This document shows, piece after piece, positions 8,561 to 17,372 of a stretch of 52,509 nt of DNA. Origin of the DNA: a virus; the IMG/VR virus record IMGVR_UViG_3300031576_000060, positions 1 through 52,509 of that record, one strand, 5' to 3'. Made by a program: the position numbers and the translations under genes. The notes below the pieces were generated by a model. It had not been told where the DNA came from and did no database searches. It was given only the letters and a program-made list of their open reading frames with translations. Positions within the stretch are counted from its first letter, which is position 1. The number at the start of each line of letters is the position of its first letter.

Positions 8561-10192
8561 CTACCCTGTCCTGAACACGCGGGCCGCGTCCCCGCCGATG
8601 AGCGGCGTCCCGGTCACGAGCGCCGCGAACGTCGCGGTCGCCGCGTCCGCCTGGCAGTTCGCCCCCGTGGTCGCGAAGCTGAGCCCTGAGACCACGCCGA
8701 GCTGCGAGCCACTCTCGGCCTTGACCCCGACACCAGGGATGTCGCCGGCCCCCGCGACCGTGACGGGTCCGATGATCCGCAGGCGCCCTCCATGGCGGCC
8801 CTTGAACGCATCACTCGAAAGCGCCTGTAACTCGACCGCTCGAATCTCGGCGTAGGAGTTGCGATTGTAGTCGATGGCCGGGCGGGCCACCGGGCTCGAC
8901 CGGATGAGGAACGGGAGCGCGGGATCGAAACCACCGTCGACAAAGCTGGCGCCCCCTTCCTGGCCTTGGCACTCGATGTCGCCGTCGACTACAGAGCCGC
9001 CGAAGATGTTGAACGAACCGGAACCGAACAACCCGGCCGCCCCCTTGCACGCGATCGAGCCAGCGAACCGTGCGCCACCGTCGACGCGCACGGCGTTGAA
9101 GCCGTCCCGGACCCCGAGGCAGAGCGCGTAGAACAGGTCGAAATCGCCGGCCGGTGCGCCGAAGACGGGATCGGCCGGTGCGCCGAAGCCTGCCCAAAGC
9201 TGACCGCCGTTGACGATGCAGCCGTTCGCTTCGACGGCGTTGTTGAACCCGGTAGCCTCAGCCGCGCAATCGACGAACGTGGCCTCGCCGCCGATGAGCA
9301 CAAGAGCGGCGCGATCGGTCGCCGGGCCGAACTCGGTGTAGCCGAACATGATGCAGGGCCCAGGGGTAGGGAAGTTGATCGAGTTGAACCCGTTCGACTT
9401 CCACGGCATCTCGGCCCGGAAGCTCCGGACCCGAAACTTCGGCCGATGGATCCGGTAGGTCCAGCCGGCCACCGGCGAAACGCCGAACACCTGGACGGGC
9501 CGGATGACCGTCCCAGAATGGTCGCGGATCTGCTGCCCGATCGTCTCGACGCCCATCGGGTTGAACAAGCGCATAGACCGCCCAACCAACGCGTTGGCCG
9601 CGCCGAACGCGGCCCCACCATCCGTGATGCTGGTGAGGCCGCCGCCCGTCAGGGTGCCCGAATGCAGCACCTCCATGGTCTGCCGGTTGCCCAGCAGGAT
9701 GACGCGCCGCTTCGGGACGACGGGCGGCCGCCAGACGACGTGCGGCCGCCAGACGACGTGCTCGTCGAAGAACTCGTCGGGCCCGTGGACCACGACGTCG
9801 CGATTGTCGCCGGTCAACAGCCACTCGTTCACCCGGTCGAACGCCTTCTGGACGGTGCGGAGCGGCCGGGAAAACGAACCGATCGCAGCGTCATCGCCCG
9901 AGAGGCTCGTGTAGATGTTGGCGGCCGCGTTCGCCTCGATCGTCACCGATGCGGTCGAACCGTGCTCGATGTCGCCGGCCTCCTGGAAGCTCCGGACGGC
10001 CAGCAGGTTGGCGCCGGTCAGCCGGCGGACCTGCGGGTCGTTCGACAGCTCGTCGAGGGTGGCGCGACCGCTGACGTCCACCTGCCCGCCGATCTCCAGG
10101 GTCTCGCGGATGGTCCGGCCGAAACCGCCACCAGGCAGCGTGATGTCGAGGCTGAGGCGCCCGGACGATAGGTTCTGCAACACGATCTTCAC
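8561..10192 (-). CDS. Putative tail fibre or surface protein with beta-helix-like body
   Basis: A 543-residue protein starting at GTG (GTGA overlap with the previous gene; GGGAGG upstream). The first about 75 residues (IVLQNLSSGRLSLDITLPGG and on to LLAVRSFQ) match the N-terminus of the protein at 41701-42438, so this is a shared attachment module. The body has many short Gly/Asn/Asp-rich turns, such as GGSVVDGDIECQG, typical of right-handed beta-helix fibres or tailspikes. An 18-base tandem duplication gives VVWRPH/VVWRPP. No catalytic motif was seen. A virion fibre is inferred from the repeat architecture and from its place between terminase and portal. Confidence 0.6.
   Translation of the reverse strand: MKIVLQNLSSGRLSLDITLPGGGFGRTIRETLEIGGQVDVSGRATLDELSNDPQVRRLTGANLLAVRSFQEAGDIEHGSTASVTIEANAAANIYTSLSGDDAAIGSFSRPLRTVQKAFDRVNEWLLTGDNRDVVVHGPDEFFDEHVVWRPHVVWRPPVVPKRRVILLGNRQTMEVLHSGTLTGGGLTSITDGGAAFGAANALVGRSMRLFNPMGVETIGQQIRDHSGTVIRPVQVFGVSPVAGWTYRIHRPKFRVRSFRAEMPWKSNGFNSINFPTPGPCIMFGYTEFGPATDRAALVLIGGEATFVDCAAEATGFNNAVEANGCIVNGGQLWAGFGAPADPVFGAPAGDFDLFYALCLGVRDGFNAVRVDGGARFAGSIACKGAAGLFGSGSFNIFGGSVVDGDIECQGQEGGASFVDGGFDPALPFLIRSSPVARPAIDYNRNSYAEIRAVELQALSSDAFKGRHGGRLRIIGPVTVAGAGDIPGVGVKAESGSQLGVVSGLSFATTGANCQADAATATFAALVTGTPLIGGDAARVFRTG
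9725..9760 (-). repeat. Perfect 18-bp tandem duplication in the fibre gene
   Basis: Two identical 18-base units abut and encode VVWRPH then VVWRPP. In-frame slippage duplication. Confidence 0.85.
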
Positions 10193-10368
10193 GGCCTACC
10201 CTCCCACCACGACGCGCAACCTGCTTCGAGCAGGCGGGACCGCCACAGGTCCCCCGGGATCCACCCGGCCCGATAGCGGAGCCGCTCGGCGAGCCGATGG
10301 ACCTTCTGGCGGTCACCGGTCTGCCAGGCGGCCAACAAGTTGGCCAGGATGTCGCCCCGCCTCGCCAT
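10189..10368 (-). CDS. Small basic protein (59 aa), unknown function
   Basis: A short gene starting at an ATG that overlaps the stop of the RyR-domain gene (TGATG) and ending at a TGA that overlaps the GTG of the fibre gene. The product (MARRGDILANLLAAWQTGD and so on) is helical and basic with two Trp-rich turns near the end. It is too short for the ordinary size filter, but the coupled overlaps at both ends support it. No family recognised. Confidence 0.6.
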   Translation of the reverse strand: MARRGDILANLLAAWQTGDRQKVHRLAERLRYRAGWIPGDLWRSRLLEAGCASWWEGRP

Positions 10369-10802
10369 CACAAGATCCCGACCGCCTTGGCGATCGACCT
10401 GACGGTCGTGAGGAAGATGTCGTCCTTGAGGCGCTGGTCGGCCGGCAGGTCGCCGTACGGCAAGAAGCACGGATGTAGCTTCAGCTCCGGATCCTTGACC
10501 GGCCCCCACCGCCATCCTTCCTCGGTCTTCTGCTTGAGCCAGCCCTCGTGCGACTTCTCGGGCGTCTGGTCGGGGTCGAGCGCCGCCTTGACCCCGTTGC
10601 ACGCGCTCGACCGTTGCCACTCGGGCGCGTCCTCCCAGACCGGTTGGCTGATGTCGTCGAGCGCGATGCAATACGCCCTGTTGGCCTGGTGGGCGGCCGC
10701 CGCAATCAGCTCGATCAAACTGACGCGGCTGTCGATGTGGTAGACGGTTGGGCCGACGCTACCCTCGGCCCCGCGCTCCCCGTACTGCTGTTGCTCTTCC
10801 AT
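10368..10802 (-). CDS. RyR-domain protein
   Basis: A 144-residue protein; the ATG at 10802 has AGGAG seven to eight bases upstream. From about residue 45 it matches the RyR (ryanodine-receptor repeat) pattern: IALDDISQPVWEDAPEWQR, then a Gly-Val-Lys-Ala stretch, ESHEGW-like KSHEGWLKQKTEEGW, LKLHPCFLPYGDLP and LKDDIFLTTVRSI. RyR domains occur widely as small phage proteins; their ligand in phages is not settled. It lies between a small membrane protein and a small basic protein in a coupled cluster. Confidence 0.85.
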   Translation of the reverse strand: MEEQQQYGERGAEGSVGPTVYHIDSRVSLIELIAAAAHQANRAYCIALDDISQPVWEDAPEWQRSSACNGVKAALDPDQTPEKSHEGWLKQKTEEGWRWGPVKDPELKLHPCFLPYGDLPADQRLKDDIFLTTVRSIAKAVGIL

Positions 10803-10810
10803 CTTGCTCC

Positions 10811-10951
10811 TCACCTGCACTCGCACTGGACCATGGTGGTCCGTTCGGACAGCTCGATCACCTGCGCGCCTATGTACCGGCAGCCCAGCACGACGGCAAG
10901 CGCGATGGCCACCAGGCTCGCGACGATCGCGTAGTCGAGCCAACGGGACAT
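10811..10951 (-). CDS. Small single-pass membrane protein (46 aa)
   Basis: A short gene whose product begins MSRWLDYAIVASLVAIALAV, one hydrophobic helix of about 20 residues, followed by a short polar tail ending VQCECR. It starts five bases after the stop of the upstream gene; a weak AGGA lies upstream. The SD of the RyR gene overlaps its 3' end. It could be a spanin- or holin-like small membrane protein, but size and one helix alone do not decide this. Confidence 0.6.
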   Translation of the reverse strand: MSRWLDYAIVASLVAIALAVVLGCRYIGAQVIELSERTTMVQCECR

Positions 10952-10955
10952 CCGG

Positions 10956-12848
10956 TCACGCGGGTCCTGCGGGCCGGTCGTACCGGATCGGCTCGGCATC
11001 TGGTGGGCGGGCAATCGCGCGATCGTTCATCTCCTCCGCCACGTTCGTCTGGACGTTCTCGTCCATCTGACGGTTGTCGACCCCCTGGGCGAACTGCCGC
11101 ATCGACCGCGACGCCATCACGCCAAAGTCGTGGGGGTCGGGCGGAGCGTCCGGGTCGTTCGCTTCGAGTGGTTCGCCAGCGCCCGGGTCCTCGAACGCGT
11201 CGCCCGCGATCCCGATCGACTTGTCGGCAGCGGTCCTGGGCTTGTTCTTCGAGACCTGGATGTTGTCGTACTTCTCCACGGTCGCTTGATCGGCCTTCCA
11301 GATCGCGAGCCACTGGTCGGCCGTCTCGGGCGTGACGGAACGAAGCACCTCCCAGATGCCGGTGATTTTGTTCAAGCCCCAGAGTCGTAGGCCCGCGGCC
11401 ATCCGGTTCGCGTGCGGTTGGATCGTCGACTCGTCGAGGTCGGGCTCGTCGTGAACCCCTTCCCCATCCCCCTCGGCTACCGGTGAGCCGGTCTGGTAGG
11501 GCTGCTGCTCCATCGCGATGAGCGCGCGCATCGAGCGGCCCGCCCCCTTTTGCCGCCGTTCCTGGATGCGCTCGTCCATCTCGCGGATGATCTGCTGGAC
11601 CCGGTTGTACTCGCGCTCCGGCCACTCGCGCTGCTCGGCGGTCAACCCGAGCCCCGCGTAGCTGAACAGGTCCTCCTGGATCCTCTTCATGTAGGACTCG
11701 GGAGGGATGTCGTACGGCCCGTACCCAACCGGGACGTTTCCGTCGGGGTACCGCTGGAGCATGTGCTCCATGGTGGTGTAGCGGTCGGCCGCCCGAACCT
11801 CCCGACCAAGATGCATGTCGGGGTCTTCCCACTGGTTCTGGTCACGGTACGCGTCGCCCGCCTGCTCGTGGACCGACGGGTTGAGCGCGCGGTCCCGGCC
11901 GCTCGGAGAATTGGCGTCCGACCCCTTCTCCAGGTCGTGCTTGGGGCGACCGAGCGGATGCTTCGCCAGATCCATCATCGAGACGGACGCGACGATCCTG
12001 CCGCCACGAGCCCACCGTTCATCGACCATCTCGGCGCCCGACCACCCCATCTCGGCCTCGTGCTCGGGCTTGGGCTGCTTGCGGCGAACGAACCCGCCTT
12101 CCTCCTCCAGGATGCCGCGGTCGATCATGTCCCAGATGGCCGCCTCGCCGCCGGGCAACCGCTTCATGTTGGCCCAGCCGCCCCCCTCCTCGATCGCCTT
12201 GTCGATCTGGGGCAGTAGGACGGTGTCCCAGTCGGCCTGTCCCTCGACCTTGCGGGGCCACGGGTAGTCGTGCTCGGTGTGGGCCTCCTCGTTGGAGATC
12301 CCATCCCCCGCATCCGCTGGGGTCCATGGGAACATGCCGGGCTGATCGGGCGCGTCCACCGCCGCCCCCTCCGCTTCGCCCGCGCCCCCCGGGCTTGCCC
12401 ACGGGTCCGGGTGCTTGGCGAGCCCGTCGACCTCGGTGTTGGGGTTGGTCATGACGTCGATGGTGGCGGCGCGCGCCGAGCCGGTCCGCACGTGGACGCC
12501 GTGCTCGATCAACGCGCTGGCGAACGGGTATTGGTCGGTCTCGTCCAGCTCGTCGTGGATCGTCTGGAAGTCTTGCTGGTCGAGCAGGTGGTCGGTGCCC
12601 GCCATCGCTTTCGCGCGCTCGATCGCCTGGCTCAAGTCGAGCGCGGCAACCCGGACCTCGTCGCTCAACGGCTCGGGCGCGATCGATAGCTCCGCGACAA
12701 ACCAGCCCCGCTCGATCACCGCGACCGGCTCTTGCCTGCCGACCCGCTGGACCAACAGGCGGCCCGCGTCCGTCTCGCCGACCACTTGCACGTGGACCGG
12801 CACGCCGTCCAGGTCCGCGACCCCCACACAGCCGAGCAGAGTGTTCAT
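10956..12848 (-). CDS. Large acidic virion-associated-type protein, unknown function
   Basis: A 630-residue protein; ATG at 12848 with AAGGAG upstream, overlapping the stop of the HNH gene by ATGA. No catalytic motif was recognised. It is acidic and Pro/Gly-rich in its middle and contains repeated Asp/Glu-Trp segments such as EGQADWDTVLLPQ. Near the C-terminus it has KITGIWEVLRSVTPETADQW and VSKNKP, a motif style shared with other giant proteins of this phage. Position between the terminase and the fibre suggests a virion role (inferred). Confidence 0.6.
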   Translation of the reverse strand: MNTLLGCVGVADLDGVPVHVQVVGETDAGRLLVQRVGRQEPVAVIERGWFVAELSIAPEPLSDEVRVAALDLSQAIERAKAMAGTDHLLDQQDFQTIHDELDETDQYPFASALIEHGVHVRTGSARAATIDVMTNPNTEVDGLAKHPDPWASPGGAGEAEGAAVDAPDQPGMFPWTPADAGDGISNEEAHTEHDYPWPRKVEGQADWDTVLLPQIDKAIEEGGGWANMKRLPGGEAAIWDMIDRGILEEEGGFVRRKQPKPEHEAEMGWSGAEMVDERWARGGRIVASVSMMDLAKHPLGRPKHDLEKGSDANSPSGRDRALNPSVHEQAGDAYRDQNQWEDPDMHLGREVRAADRYTTMEHMLQRYPDGNVPVGYGPYDIPPESYMKRIQEDLFSYAGLGLTAEQREWPEREYNRVQQIIREMDERIQERRQKGAGRSMRALIAMEQQPYQTGSPVAEGDGEGVHDEPDLDESTIQPHANRMAAGLRLWGLNKITGIWEVLRSVTPETADQWLAIWKADQATVEKYDNIQVSKNKPRTAADKSIGIAGDAFEDPGAGEPLEANDPDAPPDPHDFGVMASRSMRQFAQGVDNRQMDENVQTNVAEEMNDRAIARPPDAEPIRYDRPAGPA

Positions 12849-13522
12849 GCTGCACTCCTTCTTCCAAGCCTGACAGGAGTAGCATTCAGCGTGCTGACGG
12901 GGACTGAAAGCCCATGGTGCAGGCGGTACGCGATGTATTCGTCGGCCGTCCTGGTGCCCTTCGAGCAGTTGCACGATCGACATGCACAACAGAGGTTGGC
13001 AGGATCATCGACTCCCTGTCGTACCAACGGGACCTTGTGATCCACGGTGAACTGACTGGAGATGTCGGCGCCGCAGTAGTAGCAGCCCCCTCGTTGCTGA
13101 ACAAAGATGCGCCGGATGTCCACAGCGGTGTGGCTACCAGATGCCGCAACCTTACGAGCACGGCGCCGCCCAACAGTCGCACGTCTTGGTAGCGGGTCTT
13201 TCGCATAGCGGTCACGAGAAGCAGCCCTGGTTGCAACAGGGTCCGCCCAGTACGCAGCGGCAGCTTTTGCCTTCGCGTACTCTGCATGGCTTACATACCA
13301 TATACGATTCCGTCGTTTGACCGCAGCCACGGTCCGCTTTGCGGAAGCTCGTTTCACTGCTAGATGGCGATCCCGATTGTCTTTGTTCCACTCCCGTGCT
13401 GACACCTTTGCACAGACCTTGCAATACCCACCCAATCCATGACGACCTCGCTTCGCTGAGTAGAAGAACTCGGTGGTAGCCGGCTTCTCCTCCTCGCAAC
13501 GGGCGCATCGCTTCGTCACCAT
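12845..13522 (-). CDS. Free-standing HNH homing endonuclease
   Basis: A 225-residue protein with an N-terminal zinc finger (KRCARCEEEK, then YCKVCAK) and a C-terminal HNH nuclease: CYYCGADI (147-152), TVDHKVPL (159-166) and CCACRSCNCSKG. The ATG at 13522 overlaps the terminase stop and has AAGGA upstream; its own stop overlaps the next ATG. It is very similar in layout to the HNH gene at 28613-29287. A typical selfish insertion between two conserved structural genes, leaving both intact. Confidence 0.88.
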   Translation of the reverse strand: MVTKRCARCEEEKPATTEFFYSAKRGRHGLGGYCKVCAKVSAREWNKDNRDRHLAVKRASAKRTVAAVKRRNRIWYVSHAEYAKAKAAAAYWADPVATRAASRDRYAKDPLPRRATVGRRRARKVAASGSHTAVDIRRIFVQQRGGCYYCGADISSQFTVDHKVPLVRQGVDDPANLCCACRSCNCSKGTRTADEYIAYRLHHGLSVPVSTLNATPVRLGRRSAA

Positions 13523-15756
13523 CTGCGCATCCTTACGGTCCCACGACTGGCGAACTGGTGGGACCCGCTGGCCTGTCCGTTGGGCCCGACGAACGTGTCG
13601 CCGGTCGTGTACCCCGGGATGCCCGCGCGGGTCGACCGGAAACTGCCGGCCGGTCGACTAGGTTGCGAGACCGTCCACCCCGACATCGTTCGTGCGATTC
13701 CACCGCCCGCCCACATCTCGCCCCCCATCGTTTCTCGGCGCAACCGATCCTTGACCGACTTGTTGGCCGGGTCGTCCGCGACCGCCTCCTGGATCATCCG
13801 GTGGACCCCAACGATCACCTGAGCGACGTCGTCAGAATCGTAGCCCCTTCTCTTTCCTTTGTTCGGGTTGAACACGCGCTTGAGGTCGGGGCTGCGCGAC
13901 AGCTTGACCAGCTCGTAGATGCCGACCCCCTGCGCCGACATCTCGACGGGCGTGCGGTGCATGACCAACTGGCCCGCCTCCGTGAACTCCAGCTCGTAGC
14001 GGCCGTCGTGCAGGCGGGCGGGCGGCAACAACTTGACCTTGCCGCCGTAGCAGTCGCTCTTGAACGCGACGAAATCGCGGGCCGTAATGCTGGCCTGCTC
14101 GGCCTGCACGCCGAACGCCCGGACGTCCTGGATGAGCGCCTCGCTCTGCCACCGGTCGAAGCAGACCTGCGTGACCCGAAAGCAGTCCTTGAGCCGCTCG
14201 ACCAGCTTGACGACCGAGTCGAACCAGACGGTTCTCTTCGGTCTCTCGGTCGGGAGGATCCGGACGACCCAATCGTAGATGGTGACGAGAATGCGGTGAG
14301 GCTGGCGCGGCATACCCGGATGGTTCGGGTCCGGATCGGTCACGACCTCGATCCACGCGGGATGCGCGCACGCGCCCGCGAAGCTGTCGAACGAGGCGCC
14401 CGCGTCGAAGCAGATGAACCGGGGCATCTCGGGCGAGATGATCGAGTCCTCCACCTCGGCGCCAATGTACTGGCGGCCCAGCGCGTCCTCCGGCAGGATC
14501 GTGCGGAACAGGGTGGTGGGCGAGAGGGCGGGCTCGATCGACTTGGCGAACCTGGGCACGTCCTCGATCAGCGGCGTCTCGGTCAGGGGTGGGTTGGCGC
14601 CAAAGTCGCGCTCGGCTTGTACCGGGTCCTCCGCGTACTCCTCGTCGAACGCTTCGCGCGGCATGAACGGGTTGAAGTCCCAGGTGGCCATCTTGAGCGC
14701 GTACATGCGGTCGAGTACGTCCTGCTTCTCCAGCAGCGACATCATCTTGTCGTCGCCCGACATCGGCGAAGACGTCGCGATCTTCATGCCGAACAGGTAG
14801 CCGGGCAGCCCGCCCGACGAGATCGTACTGGCCCGCCGGATCGTCTTGAGCGACATGCTGAGCACCCGCCAGACCTCGTCGGCCCCCCGCTTCGACTCGG
14901 TAAGGTCGAACCGGGCCAACTCATCGACGAACGCGGACAGGCGGGTCGCGCCCGCCATCGCGCCCGAGTTGCTGTTGAGCGAGTCGAGTTCGACTCGGAT
15001 GAGGCCGTTGCGGATCGACTTCTTGGCCTCCTCGTCGTAGCTCCACCGCTTGAGTCCAATGCGCGGTTGCGTAGCCTCCAGCTCCTTGATGCGCCGGACA
15101 TACCGGCGGATCCATGGACCACGCTCACGGAAGTTGGTGAACCAGTCCCAGATCGTTTTCTCGGTCTGCTTGTCGCTCGACGCGACGAACGCGATGTCGA
15201 ACCGGGTGCCTGGCGCCTGCTTGAGCACGCGGGCGAGCCGGTCGCGATCGAACTGGGCGATCGAGTAGACGATGTGCTCCAGGTAGGTGGCGAGAATGCC
15301 GGCCGTCGCCGACTTACCCGCCCTCGCCCCAACGCACACGATCGCCGTGTTGTAGTCGTAGAGGAGGCGGTCGCGCGTGAACTCGGATCTGGCCCCCCGG
15401 CACTGCGGACAGACGTCCTCGTTGAGGTCGGCCGAGTAGACCAGCAATACCTCCGATTCCAGCTCGGTGCGTGTCTTGCCCCAGCAACGGCCCGGCCCCT
15501 CCGAGTTTTTGTCGAACGGGTTGCAGATGGGGCATCGAAGCTGTGCGATGTCGCGAAGGAACTGGTACTGACCCCAGTGCCCGTAGACCAACGGGAAGTC
15601 GAGGAACCGGGGGTCCGCGGTCCATTCGATCAGGTTGCCGGCGCGGGGCAGGTCGTACTCGGGCGCGACGTCCGGGGTTTCGCGGCCGCCCCGCCGTAGG
15701 AACGCGAGCGCTTCGTCGACATTGACGGGCGCGATCTTGGGCGCCTTGGCGGACAC
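13516..15756 (-). CDS. terL: Terminase large subunit
   Basis: The packaging motor ATPase and nuclease. Walker A is VGARAGKS (142-149), and the Walker B is LSAFVDE (273-279) with the catalytic Glu. The nuclease half begins with RFICFDAGAS (Asp 451) and has a late DSDD acidic pair. At 746 residues it is longer than usual: Cys pairs CPIC (75-78) and CPQC (116-119) form an N-terminal zinc ribbon inserted before the ATPase. It starts at GTG with GGGAG upstream and follows a small unknown gene and a candidate small terminase. An HNH gene sits at each side of this unit. Confidence 0.93.
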   Translation of the reverse strand: MSAKAPKIAPVNVDEALAFLRRGGRETPDVAPEYDLPRAGNLIEWTADPRFLDFPLVYGHWGQYQFLRDIAQLRCPICNPFDKNSEGPGRCWGKTRTELESEVLLVYSADLNEDVCPQCRGARSEFTRDRLLYDYNTAIVCVGARAGKSATAGILATYLEHIVYSIAQFDRDRLARVLKQAPGTRFDIAFVASSDKQTEKTIWDWFTNFRERGPWIRRYVRRIKELEATQPRIGLKRWSYDEEAKKSIRNGLIRVELDSLNSNSGAMAGATRLSAFVDELARFDLTESKRGADEVWRVLSMSLKTIRRASTISSGGLPGYLFGMKIATSSPMSGDDKMMSLLEKQDVLDRMYALKMATWDFNPFMPREAFDEEYAEDPVQAERDFGANPPLTETPLIEDVPRFAKSIEPALSPTTLFRTILPEDALGRQYIGAEVEDSIISPEMPRFICFDAGASFDSFAGACAHPAWIEVVTDPDPNHPGMPRQPHRILVTIYDWVVRILPTERPKRTVWFDSVVKLVERLKDCFRVTQVCFDRWQSEALIQDVRAFGVQAEQASITARDFVAFKSDCYGGKVKLLPPARLHDGRYELEFTEAGQLVMHRTPVEMSAQGVGIYELVKLSRSPDLKRVFNPNKGKRRGYDSDDVAQVIVGVHRMIQEAVADDPANKSVKDRLRRETMGGEMWAGGGIARTMSGWTVSQPSRPAGSFRSTRAGIPGYTTGDTFVGPNGQASGSHQFASRGTVRMRRW

Positions 15757-15760
15757 CGAC

Positions 15761-16138
15761 CTACTCCCTCCGGAAGATGTCGACCGTGACGGTCATGGGG
15801 GCGTCGTCGTCCCCTCGAACCTCTTGGCCGGCCAGCTCACCGTGCTCTTCGATGGCCTCGCGGTCGTAGTTCATGTCGACCACCGCGGTGACGCGCCGGT
15901 ACCCCTTAGCCGCCACCATCTCGAACCGGACCAGCCCGCCGATCTGTTGCCCGTCCACCACGATGACGGTGCCGGCGAGCGTCCCGTCCGACACGACCTG
16001 CAACTTCTTCGCCTTCATGCAAAGACGGTCGGGCCGCTTGCGTCGATCGATCGACGCGGCCGGTGCCTTCAGGTCCGGGTTGCTGGGGAGTGCGTAGCCA
16101 TCCGGGCCGAACTTCAGCTCTGTCCGATCATGCTGCAT
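15761..16138 (-). CDS. Small protein between HNH gene and terminase, unknown function
   Basis: A 125-residue protein; ATG at 16138 with AGGGT upstream, overlapping the end of the HNH gene by about ten bases. The product is mostly beta-like in its second half (VDGQQIGGLVRFEMVAAKGY then VTVDIFRRE) and resembles small phage proteins that modify a beta-sandwich, but no family is recognised. It ends four bases before the terminase start. Confidence 0.65.
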   Translation of the reverse strand: MQHDRTELKFGPDGYALPSNPDLKAPAASIDRRKRPDRLCMKAKKLQVVSDGTLAGTVIVVDGQQIGGLVRFEMVAAKGYRRVTAVVDMNYDREAIEEHGELAGQEVRGDDDAPMTVTVDIFRRE

Positions 16139-16487
16139 GTGACCCTCGCTTACGCGCGGATCCAACCCCGTATGTCGGAGTCCGTCTATGGCATGGACGG
16201 CAAAGGGTCCGTCCATTCGATACATCAAATCGCAAGTCATGGTGCGATGAAAAAGGCTGGACGTGGTCTGCCTGGAGATGTCCGCCCTTAACCCCACAGA
16301 GCTGACAGGTGTAGCCGTCTCGGTCGAACACCTTCTGTCGCCACGCTTTCATCTCCAGTGTTGCCCGGGTTGCTGCATCGCGCGGCTTACCGCGCTTGGC
16401 CGAAATGATCTTCTCGCGGTAAGCCGGATCCTTCCACAACGCCTTGCTCTTTTGCGACAGCTTCTGCCTGGCCTCTTCGTCCATCAT
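16128..16487 (-). CDS. Free-standing HNH homing endonuclease with NUMOD3-like N-terminus
   Basis: A 119-residue protein. The N-terminal 45 residues carry a NUMOD3-type DNA-binding repeat (ARQKLSQKSKALWKDPAYRE, then SAKRGKPRD). The HNH core is RDGYTCQLCGVKGG, LQADHVQPF and NGRTLCRPCHRRT, with all Cys and His ligands present. The start overlaps the upstream stop by ATGA. It lies between the candidate small terminase gene and the terminase-proximal gene, i.e. inside the packaging cassette. Confidence 0.88.
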   Translation of the reverse strand: MMDEEARQKLSQKSKALWKDPAYREKIISAKRGKPRDAATRATLEMKAWRQKVFDRDGYTCQLCGVKGGHLQADHVQPFSSHHDLRFDVSNGRTLCRPCHRRTPTYGVGSARKRGSHAA

Positions 16488-17362
16488 GCCGCCCCCTTGA
16501 GCCGGTAGCGATCGATCACTACCGACTGGCTCTCGGCGCGCAGATCATTGACCGCGCGGGCGAGCGCCTCGGACAAGCGGGCGTGCATCCACTCGGCCAT
16601 GTCGTCGGCCGGGACACTCTGGCCCGCCGCCTCCTCTTCGATCGCGGCCAACTCGTGGCCCAGCACGAGCGCCAGCTTGCCGGTGAAATGCTCGATCCCC
16701 TCCTTCAGCACCCCCACGACAAAATCCTTGCCGTTCACGTAGCGGTCGAGCGTTGAGGTGACGGCAGTGATCGCTTGAGTGGCGGCGGCGAACTGGTTGA
16801 ACGCCGACTTGAGCGTCAGGGGGGAGGGTCCGGGACCATCGTGGCCTTCGCGAGCCGCCTCACTCTCCTCGATCTGCCGGTAGACCCGGTCGGCGATCTT
16901 CTGCCAGCGGGCCAGGTTCTGCTGGAGCGCCTCGATGTTCTCCCGCTTGAATTCCAGCACCTGCGAGAGGACCTCGTCCTCCTGTGGCTGGCGGGCCGCT
17001 TCGTTGCGCTGCCGATGGTCCGATTGGACCGCATGCAGGAACGCGGAGTCGGCGGGGACGTGCTGGTTGAAGTGGGCGGTGAAGCTGGAGTGACGGATCG
17101 GCTTGATGTCGAGCTTCTGGTCGGCGATCAGCCTGTTCACCTCCTCCATGATGATGGAGTAGGGCTTCCGGTCCTTGAAGTGGCGCTCGTGGATCAGCTC
17201 GACCAACCGGGGGTGCGACTTCATCAGACGACAGAGATGGCACCTGTACTCCCAGATGCCCGTCGTGGTCGCCGGCTTCTTGGTTGGAGGCTGCGGGGCC
17301 ACGGGCTCGCGCGCCATCCCCTCCTCCTCGACATCCTCCCGCCTGATACCTCTCCGCTCCAT
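16484..17362 (-). CDS. Candidate terminase small subunit or DNA-binding packaging protein
   Basis: A 292-residue protein; ATG at 17362 with AGGAG upstream, the SD containing the upstream TAG stop. The N-terminal third has a Cys pair (YRCHLCRLMKSHP) and a helical segment (LVELIHERHFKDRKPYSII) that could bind DNA. A long helical middle (about 125-165) and a helical C-terminus follow. Small terminases are diverse and often a DNA-binding domain plus coiled coil; position two genes upstream of the large subunit fits. The call rests on context and shape, not a recognised family. Confidence 0.45.
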   Translation of the reverse strand: MERRGIRREDVEEEGMAREPVAPQPPTKKPATTTGIWEYRCHLCRLMKSHPRLVELIHERHFKDRKPYSIIMEEVNRLIADQKLDIKPIRHSSFTAHFNQHVPADSAFLHAVQSDHRQRNEAARQPQEDEVLSQVLEFKRENIEALQQNLARWQKIADRVYRQIEESEAAREGHDGPGPSPLTLKSAFNQFAAATQAITAVTSTLDRYVNGKDFVVGVLKEGIEHFTGKLALVLGHELAAIEEEAAGQSVPADDMAEWMHARLSEALARAVNDLRAESQSVVIDRYRLKGAA

Positions 17363-17372
17363 CGATCAACTC

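Noticed and set aside
13558-15699. Plus-strand open frame opposite the terminase
   Set aside because: The minus strand encodes Walker A, Walker B and nuclease motifs; the plus frame has low-complexity composition only.
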